From contig JAOWCC010000655.1 of the NCBI GenBank assembly GCA_030867875.1, forward strand, positions 6,983,083 to 7,047,082: 64,000 nt of DNA. The letters run 5' to 3'. Position 1 is the stretch's first letter. Each line of letters starts with the position of its first letter. Positions 57,101-64,000 of the stretch are shown here, one piece after another. The notes beneath the pieces were generated by a model. It was given only the letters and a program-made list of their open reading frames with translations, made no database searches and had not been told where the DNA came from. A program made the translations under genes and the position numbers. The DNA is from Actinernus sp. WN-2022. Taxonomy: Eukaryota; Cnidaria; Anthozoa; Actiniaria; Actinernidae.

Positions 57101-58774
57101 GATCAGTCCGGAAAACACTGATCTCGTCGACTAAACAGGATGTCGGGTGAATTTTTCATTTTTTTACAGGGAAAATATTCAACCCGATTTTTGTGGAAAA
57201 TCCTTTTTGAAATTTTTTGAAACTTCGCAGTCTTGAAGGCCACCATCTCAGCAACAATGGAGATTGGGTCATTTTAAAAGGTTACATTGAGAAGTCGAGA
57301 TATTTGGTAATATGTAAAACAGGTGACATCATCGCTGGTAACTCCAAGCTCAACCAAACCTACTTTATTAGAAACGTTATTCTGTCTCAAGAATGTATGG
57401 CATATTAGCTATCCCAATCAAATTCTCGCAGGAGTGTATCAAGCATTCAAAGTTGAGGTAGCTAGTGTGCCTCAGAAAAATCCAGTCGAGCCACCTTACA
57501 GTTGTAACTTAAGCAGCCTGCATAATTTCAAATCTGAAATATAGGAAATATTTTGGTTGACTGAAGGATGATTGTAAGAGAATACTGAATAAGAGCCTCT
57601 TCTTATTCAGGGCCCCCTTTTAAACCCTCAAAATTAAGTAAGCATCCCAGTGCTAAATCTAACACTTACGGTATGTCATACTGTTGTATACTTATTAGTG
57701 CAGTACCCAAACAAGTTAAATTATTCTAATGTTGGTTTCTTTTTATGATATTAAGGTGCCTTTCAAAGGTACTTCCTATCTGTTTATGAGACGAACAAGA
57801 AGAGGGCCAGTGGGAAGTATGAAGCCCACAAACAAAAATGTCGAACAAAGGGAAGATTAAGAGAGGTAATGTCTGATTGTTTTCTTTTTAATCATTTACT
57901 AAAATACAATGCTTGTATTATAGTTTTAATAGTTTTAACCCTAACCCTAATCCCTTAAAGGATGTCACATCAGCACTTGCTCTACACAGGCTCCCTTGTT
58001 TCACAGTTTATTAGGGTTTACTTGTAGATTTGAAGGCCGATAAAATCAAGACAAAAAGTTCAAATCAATGTTTTTCTTTTGAATATGTATTTTGAGGCTT
58101 CCCACTTTCAGAAAAACATTATGATCAGCCAGGGCTCATAGGCACTTTAAAGAGAGAGCATATATATATTAAGAATTCTTGATTCTTACTTTTTGATATT
58201 TTCTTTTTCATTACTTGATGGGGATATGGGAGGGGTCTTATAACTGGGGGGAGCTTATAACCATAATTGGAGATTTCTCTTAGCAATCTGGTGGCACCAT
58301 AACTGGGAGGCCACACACCCCAGACCTAGGGTTATGAGCCGGGCTTAATTATTAATCGGATTCTATGGTATTTTGTATGCAATTTCAGGTACCTGCAAGA
58401 CTAATACTCCGTAAATACCAGTATTTCTCTTTTTCCCCCAATATTATTTAGAAAGTAACACGGAGAACCTTGATGCTCGATAATATCAAGTGGTCAAAAA
58501 AAAAAAAGGACAGATGGCAGAAGTTTTACAAGAAGACTATATGTCCTCCGAGGAGTCTTCCCATGAAGAAGGCTCAGAAACTGTAGCACGGTATAACATA
58601 AAGGAATTACCCTGGGCCTCCGATAAGCTGGCACGGCGCAAACGAAAGTTAGATGAGTTATATGTAGAAACTCAAACAAAAAGGGCCAGGGGAAGGGTGA
58701 TCAAGCGAGTGAGAACAGGCTTGATTTCACAGCGCCCCTGCCCTAAGGATTGCCCTAAGTGGGCATGCATGTAA
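51103..58774 (+). CDS. Five-exon gene: coiled coil plus basic C-terminus
   Basis: Exons 51103-51354 (MANFSDDHVILLENSITANK, a coiled coil, ends CR|GTGAGT), 51999-52054 (VYQTLIKKDDFQGFNLEE), 54473-54579 (VDSGNNKTVYDRVKSEVIHY), 57756-57865 (AFQRYFLSVYETNKKRASGK) and 58452-58774 (YMSSEESSHEEGSETVARYN, then LARRKRKLDELYVETQTKRA, ends CPKWACM-stop). All four junctions are in phase; exon 2's acceptor is weak. Exon 5 needs one base more or fewer in its A12 run (58496-58507). About 285 residues, nuclear-looking, probably DNA-binding. YMSSEE...LPW..DKL...LDE and the final W.C recall a cnidarian repeat-associated family; no formal name known. It is divergent to the Tnp2 gene and could be the accessory protein of that element. 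Confidence 0.68.
52697..53775. repeat. Intronic satellite, six units of 154-185 bp
   Basis: ATGTAATAGTTGGGATT recurs at about 52799, 52971, 53151, 53336, 53521 and 53675, with AAACTGTTCCAGTTTAAGCT and CTTGCTGACAATCGACAGTT in every unit. Indels of AATTAAT and short deletions explain the length variation. It lies in intron 2 of the five-exon gene. Confidence 0.93.
54035..54295. repeat. Degenerate GTTGTCGGTAGG repeat
   Basis: TTGTCGGTAGG, TTGTTGGTAG and CTGTCGGTGC variants are interspersed for 260 bp, ending in an inverted GTCGGCCGACAGCCAACTGA. The strand bias (G/T versus A/C) is strong. Confidence 0.8.
54313..54424. mobile_element. 102-bp element with CAGGGCTCG termini
   Basis: CAGGGCTCGAAA at 54318 is answered by TTTCGAGCCCTG ending at 54419; CTTAT flanks both sides. 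CAGGG termini are usual in hAT elements, but a 5-bp rather than 8-bp duplication leaves the class open. Confidence 0.7.
55347..57498. mobile_element. 2.15 kb element with ~600-bp terminal inverted repeats (intronic)
   Basis: TAAGGTGGCCCGACTGGATT at 55347 is inverted as AATCCAGTCGAGCCACCTTA ending near 57498. Homology continues inward through AGTAGGTTTGGTTGAG, TCCGGA with AAAACACTG, GCATCAAAAATAAATAAAC and CTTGTGCCTTTCATAA to about 56010 and 56895. The ~880-bp core holds a tRNA-like sequence and a GGCCTT hairpin (56204-56251). It lies in intron 3 of the five-exon gene. No transposase is visible. Confidence 0.88.
56411..56483 (+). tRNA. tRNA-like sequence (SINE head or tRNA pseudogene)
   Basis: GTAGCTTATAGTGTAGTGG resembles a pol III A box, and GGGTTTGAATCCCGC about 45 bases later is a good B box/T arm. 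The T stem has one mismatch and the anticodon arm does not fold well, so a functional tRNA is unlikely. Confidence 0.5.
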
Positions 58775-59668
58775 GCAATAAGCATTCAAAAATTTAGTTA
58801 TGCAATTACTGAATAATGAATGAATTACTTGAACATGATTCAGCCCATGGCGTAGAAAATACATCCAATGCTACATGTACATGTAGCTGTTGTATATTTT
58901 TGTTGTGAAGGTATTGCTCATGCCTATCATTTATTTTATTACATGGCTGTAGTGCACATACTTCCATAGTAAAGTCTGTGTATAATGTCTTAGTGGGCTT
59001 AGAACCCACAAGCAGAAATTTCCAGGATTAGTGTACAGAGTAAATAAAGTGCAGAGTAGATTAGAGTTGATTAGAAAACATTAAAACAAGTTAAGTCACT
59101 AGAATAAAATAAATCTAATTTGCTGTCCATCCTTGGGTATACGAGGAGTATAATTCAACTACAGACTTTATACTTTCAAAGTATAATTTATTTAAATTGG
59201 GTTCCCTGTGCTTTAACTTCTTACCCAGGCTGCGTTGCTTCAGGATTTATTTTAATTTCTTTAATATGCCACTCAGGTCTAGATGTATATTTTTGTATAA
59301 TTTATTTTGTACAAGTGGTATATTTTCTAGTAAAACACTATTGTCCACTTTTGTTGACGACCTTTTTAGCTTTATTTTTTAAAGAATACAACTATGACTG
59401 TGTTTATTACTAGAACTTATAATTGCAAGTCTTTACACTGATCAGTCAATCAGCAACAATTAATATACAGTTATTTTGTGGTCTGTTTAAGACATCCCAC
59501 TATATATAATCATGCCGAATGCATTAAAAAGTATACGATAAAGATAAAAATAATTGTATTACATGTACTTCTATATATAATTATACAGAATATCCTTTAA
59601 ATGTTAATAAATATTATTTGCAACTGATCAAGACAGTTATGACTCATTAATGTATGTGGGTACTGATG
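58775..59668. other. No gene recognised
   Basis: AT-rich 3' flank of the five-exon gene. A hydrophobic plus-strand reading at 59120-59413 looks like chance. Possible polyadenylation signals (AATAAA) at 59042 and 59104 suit the gene's end. Confidence 0.5.
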
Positions 59669-59809
59669 CAGTCTCTCTAAGCTGGACACCATCGAGACCA
59701 GCTCTTGGTGTCCGCCTTATAGAGATCAAGAGTTTACATACAGGACAATGATCAGATTTAATTTGGTTGGGACCAAAACTCACTGTCCAGCTTGAGAGAG
59801 TTCACTGTA
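59669..59809. mobile_element. pogo/Tigger-like MITE
   Basis: CAGTCTCTCTAAGCTGGACA is inverted as TGTCCAGCTTGAGAGAGTTC with ACTG, next to TA on the right. The wording ...AAGCTGGACACC...CCTTATAGAGATC is typical of pogo-type ends. The left TA is mutated. Confidence 0.7.
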
Positions 59810-60172
59810 CAGTAATATACATTTCATTTGGGGAAATGATACATGGTAGTACATGTAGCTTTCTTTCTCAAGCAAAAATAAAGTATATATAACAAATTGA
59901 CAGCTGAAGAATTTAATTTTCCAATGAATTGAAGGTAAATTAAAGCTCCTTAAACACTGCAATTAAAGGTAACTTCAAAAACTCATGAATAATTAATGAG
60001 CATTTTGTCCAATCAGATGAAGCAAATCAGTCACGTGCATGCTCCTTTATACCTGATAAAATCTCATCATTCTAAAAGGCCCGCGGAGGGATTTGAATTC
60101 TGTCCCAGGGGGAAACTGGGTTAATGATTGAGACAATGGAATTTCTATTGATGTTTCAGCTTTCTCATTGAA

Positions 60173-60250
60173 TTGCTAATTAGGATGAACGTTTTATATA
60201 AAGAATACTAATGAACATGAAATTTTATATAAAGTTTCATCCTAATTAAG
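60173..60250. repeat. Small foldback
   Basis: TAATTAGGATGAA and TTTTATATAAAG are answered by ATTTTATATAAAG and TTCATCCTAATTA. About 75 bp overall. Confidence 0.75.
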
Positions 60251-60894
60251 AATTCACTGATAAAGACCCAAAGATAGCAAAAAGTACACGGAACATAAGG
60301 TACCTAGATAATAAATTTTGCACTAAATTTACTGATATCAGCAGACTACCGAGATACACAGATAATATTTTTAAAATGAAGTTATCCAACTTTTTTACCG
60401 AGCCATTGTTTAGTTCCAATTATTAAACCAAACTCAAAGCCGTAAAATAATAAAAACGTGCAGTAAACTTACATATTTTATGCCGGAGTCAAAAAATTAG
60501 AGTCTACCGTCATGTCAGTCACATCGCTTTCCAAGTCTTGAACTTTATCGAGGTAAACCACGACACCAAATCCTTCAAGTGCAGGTACTTTTTGCATTGC
60601 GAAACGCCGCTTCAAACAACATAGTATGGTAATTTCTTCATGTCATTTCCTTGAGATGTTTGTAATTGCAGGCGGTGATTACTCGAATATTTTGCATAGC
60701 GTTGTGAATACAAGGGTTCAATGGTTCATTAAGTAACCATTCCCTTGAGATGTGCGTCTTTCTTTCATTGCATTCTTAAAGCGTTTTTGAAGCCGTTTAA
60801 AACACTCACAGCACGTGTTTTATCAAGTCTAAAAAGTCTCGGGCTTCGCCCTAGAATTTTTAAACTTCATAAAACACTGCTGTTCGTGTTTTAA

Positions 60895-61090
60895 ACAGTA
60901 CTTAAAGCTTCTTAAAGAGAGTAATATTCATTTTAATATACTTTACTGAACCTTTAAGTTGCTTTAAAGCAATGTTTTACTTTTCCATTAAAGACAACTT
61001 AAAGATAGTAAAGGTTACTTTAATTGGCCTTTAATATCACAAACTAAAGGCTAATAAATGAATTGAAGATAAATTAAAGCTCCTTAAAGT
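60895..61090. repeat. TTTAAG-rich block, right
   Basis: About 12 CTTAAAG/CTTTAA words, including AAAGCTTCTTAAAG shared with the left block. It ends CTCCTTAAAGTG, which reads CACTTTAAGGAG from the outside, as an EnSpm/CACTA terminus would. A related phrase (AATTAAAGCTCCTTAAA) occurs at 59940. Confidence 0.6.
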
Positions 61091-61344
61091 GCCTATGAAG
61101 CTTATTTTTTTATTTTTTCAAATCAAAATATAAGCTATCTGGACAAACAATTTCTAAAAAAAAATGAATTTGAAGCGTCTTTGTATTTTTTTCCGAGCAT
61201 TGAAACCGATCGATCAGAATACTGACCGAGCGACTACGGAGACTGGGACCTGTGACGTCAGAGGAGTGAGAGAGAAATCGGAGTCCATTGACATTGTGTA
61301 CTCGAACGTTCACCGGCCAGAGACAGAGTACTGAATTTACGAAA

Positions 61345-63739
61345 ATGTCAATTGTTTCTTCGGATTCCGATAACAGTTCACTCTCAGACGATTCTGAGTA
61401 CAACTTTATACCGGGATACATACCCAATTTCCAGTATATTGAGGCTGACAACGCCAAGGACACAGTTCACGACGAAGCTGCAGTGAACGTCATGTCGATG
61501 ATGTCGTCGAACCATACTCAGATGAACCTCTTGCTGACGAGGAATGGACTCGGCAATACAGAATCCGACAAGCCGAAAAACAGCAGAGACTAGAAGGCTT
61601 AAAGAATCGTTTAGATGGCACCGAAATTCTCAATAACTGGTGAGTTGTTTTGATTCTCGATCTCATCAGATCATGTCAAGTTTACCTTTTTGAATCGAAA
61701 GCCCACATGATATTAATTACGGTCGTTTTTGTCCTTGCTAAGCGTTCAATGGAATTGATTCAGTTCATCTTAAAGTAACGAAAGCATATTAAAACGACAA
61801 TGTAAACATGAAATAACACATGTACATTTATATGTTAATATTTGGTAAACACGTTGAAGTTCAGCTCATTCAGTAAATATTTTATTTGTTAGAAACCCAT
61901 TCGAGTTTTATTGGTTCTACTATAAGACATGAAATTAATTATTAAAGCGTGCTAATAAAACAAACGAAAATCATAGAAAAATAATACCGATTCCAGGCTC
62001 ATTCAACATACGATCATTCGACATGCTTTAATGTGTAACCAGGCTCACTGGTTTAATGATCACATTTCCTGAACATTCATTGCTGATCAGAAGTGACCGA
62101 ATTTTGAGTGGAATGAGTATATGAAATGACTGTCTCAAACACGTCTTGCAAGTTGCAACACTGCCTTTACATTTGTATGTAATATGTAACACTGAAATCG
62201 GTTATAAGCACCACTGGGATCAAGTATAATTTACGGCTCCAGTCAAAAATATCCTATTGAGATCAAACAAGTAATTGCTAAAAAAGCCAGTTGCTTAAAA
62301 CAATATTCTTAGGCTGAAAACAATATTCAAAACAATTTTGTGAGCTGTTTCTTAATTTAAGGAACCATTTTCTTGTTTAAAAAAAGCACATTTTAGAGAA
62401 TCACTCAAAAATCAAACATTTTAGAACAACAACATTCCCAAATATTGGCAAGGGTTAGTGTGCATACACCTCGTTGACAACCTATGGCACTGTGAGTTCG
62501 TTCAGTATGGTATTACACTGGCTCTATAACTTATCAAATTACCTACAGTATGAGTGGCTTGGGGGGCAATGCGACTGGTTTCTAGTTGGAAGTCCATGTT
62601 CAGACTATTAGTTCTAAGTTAAAGGGTTAGGTTAAAAACTTGTGTCAGAATTTCTTTTTTGTGTATATGTGCATAGGAAGCTTATATAATTATTGTTGAC
62701 TCTTCTTATTTCAAGGTGCACATGTGTTAATTGTTCCACATAATTTCTACAGAATGCAAATGAGTGATATTGTTGTCATGATATGGCCCAGTGTGTTGAA
62801 GCCCTCAGTTCTGACTTAGTGTTACAGGAAGTACAGGAGCCACCAACATGTACATGTATTACGCTCCATCCTGGTTTCCCTTCCATCTGCCTTGATAAAT
62901 GATCCTTACGATTATCAGTAGGGAAGTATATAGCCATAGACAAGAGAAGGTATCATCAAACTGGTTCAGAGGAAACATAAGTCTACTTTTTATAGACTAT
63001 CATGACATGCATGAGAAATCAATGACTGTGTAGCGTCACTTACCATTTGTATGGAAATCAAGTGGAATGGTTCTTCCCACCAGAACATTTTTTGGAAAAA
63101 TTAAGGTAATAGTTTCCAAGGTACTGTCTTTTTCTTGTTTTTACTGTAATGACAAGGAATTTCTGTACCATTTGGTTAGACCACTAGTTCCAGGCTCTTT
63201 ATTGTTGTTACCCAGGCTCTTACGGCTACAGTTATGAAGAATGATAAATGGTACAACTTCCTTTCATTCTATTTTATTGGTGACAAAACTGTAACCATTT
63301 GTTCTCACCAAAAATTTCATGCAAATGGTAAGGGCCCATGATGTTTGTTGTTCAAATTTCTTTCTCAAAGTTTGTAATGATTCTTAGGCTCAGGCCTAAG
63401 AATTGAACTTACCATTCGCCAAACCTAATTACTTCAAAAGAAGCTGCCTAATTATTGTTTGTTTCAATTGCGTTTGGCGCATGAAAAATTGGACCTTTGA
63501 ATTGGGCCTCAGGAACTGAAAGAAATATTTAGAGTTAGAAAATTAATTTAACAGTTGTATTCTCTGTTTTCAGATTCCTGAGAAGTATTTCATATTGGGA
63601 CTTTATTCAGCTTGTGTATGGTCATCTTGGAAAAAATAGGGTGCCACTGCCAGCATGTGCTTACCATAGAATAAGAATGACATTTTTACTGAGCGATAAA
63701 GGTGACTCATTCACAGGATTTCAAGAAGATGACATCTAA
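61345..63739 (+). pseudogene. P2X7 C-terminal-domain-like gene, three exons, with stops
   Basis: Exon 1 (61345-61639) starts MSIVSSDSDNSSLSDDSEYN and after a frameshift near 61470-61490 reads VEPYSDEPLADEEWTRQYR to EILNNW. Exon 2 (from 62716, to about 62900) reads CTCVNC, then YCCHDM and CTCITLHPGFPSICLDK. Exon 3 (63574-63739) reads YWDFIQLVYGHLGKNRVPLP with CAYHRIRMTF, then FTGFQEDDI-stop. The C.C..C, CC, HPGF..CLD and LG..NR..LP.C....IR blocks match the cysteine-rich cytoplasmic domain of P2X7. Exons 1-2 join in phase. Three stops lie in exon 2. No channel part is present; free copies of this domain are common in cnidarian repeats. Confidence 0.8.
61640..62715. other. Intron of the P2X7-like pseudogene
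   Basis: Begins GTGAGT and ends TATTTCAAG. AT-rich, no repeat or ORF recognised. The next interval (about 62900-63573, ending TTTTCAG) is similar. Confidence 0.6.
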
Positions 63740-64000
63740 TCATGCATTAGAGTTCCTAAGTTAACACATTTTATTTACTAAATATTATAGTTATGCTATA
63801 TATACAATGTATGTGAGTGAATGAGAGAGAGTGTGTGTGACAGTGAGGGAGTTGAGTCAGAATCACTCCAACATCGGTGATTCAGATTTAACTAAATGTA
63901 GTACTAATTTAGTTGACATCATGACAAATGCAGTGGAGACAGACTCACAGTTTGACTACACGTAAGTCTAGTGTACATTATTTTGTATGAATTACTGTAG

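Noticed and set aside
57930..57955. Telomeric repeat
   Set aside because: TAACCCTAACCCTAAT is only two to three units long.
59120..59413. 97-residue hydrophobic plus-strand reading
   Set aside because: T-rich sequence gives Phe/Leu/Tyr-rich readings by chance; no start context or splice support.

Overview
Organism and character. The window is AT-rich animal DNA with short exons, GT/AG introns, many small inverted-repeat elements and a dense load of old transposons. No bacterial-style operons, rRNA operon or CRISPR array is visible. The families present (DUF6589 proteins, a Penelope-like element, a DIRS/Ngaro-like element with an SGNH hydrolase, Tnp2/EnSpm and Harbinger transposases, P2X7-C-terminus-like proteins) are the mix I associate with anthozoan cnidarians such as a stony coral or anemone. 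That assignment is an inference from family content. Layout. (1) 0-11 kb: two direct copies of a ~2.5 kb unit carrying pieces of a DUF6589 gene and a 5S-rRNA-like promoter block. The left copy is split by a 3.66 kb Penelope-like element flanked by 205-bp direct repeats and an 11-bp target duplication; its first ORF holds a perfect 2A-type ribosome-skipping motif. (2) 11-20.3 kb: a Harbinger transposase broken by a 366-bp MITE, a 3.56 kb TTAA-flanked terminal-inverted-repeat element that itself hosts a 101-bp Mutator-like MITE, and a Tc1-like MITE. (3) 21-28.6 kb: a Gag zinc-knuckle remnant, then a minus-strand multi-exon gene whose consecutive exons join in phase, followed by a TE-derived protein with an octapeptide repeat. 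(4) 31-36 kb: a CR1/L2-like LINE in pieces, its ORF1 esterase split by a 2.1 kb insertion with a CCAAT/YY1-like promoter. (5) 39-44.2 kb: a degenerate DIRS/Ngaro-like element with SGNH hydrolase, gag, RT, RNase H and tyrosine recombinase, with tandem repeats at both ends. (6) 44.6-61.1 kb: a divergently transcribed pair, a three-exon Tnp2/EnSpm transposase on the minus strand and a five-exon coiled-coil/basic protein on the plus strand, with TTTAAG-rich blocks on the outer sides and a stray protein-kinase exon between. I read this as a possible two-gene EnSpm/CACTA-type element of about 16 kb; its termini are not proven. (7) 61.3-64 kb: a P2X7-C-terminal-domain-like pseudogene. How the parts relate. 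Almost everything recognisable is mobile DNA or derived from it, and insertions are nested in one another. Most coding regions carry stops or frameshifts. Several of the frameshifts lie in A/T homopolymers, so some could be assembly errors. The best-preserved spliced genes are the five-exon gene at 51.1-58.8 kb and the minus-strand gene at 25.7-28.5 kb.
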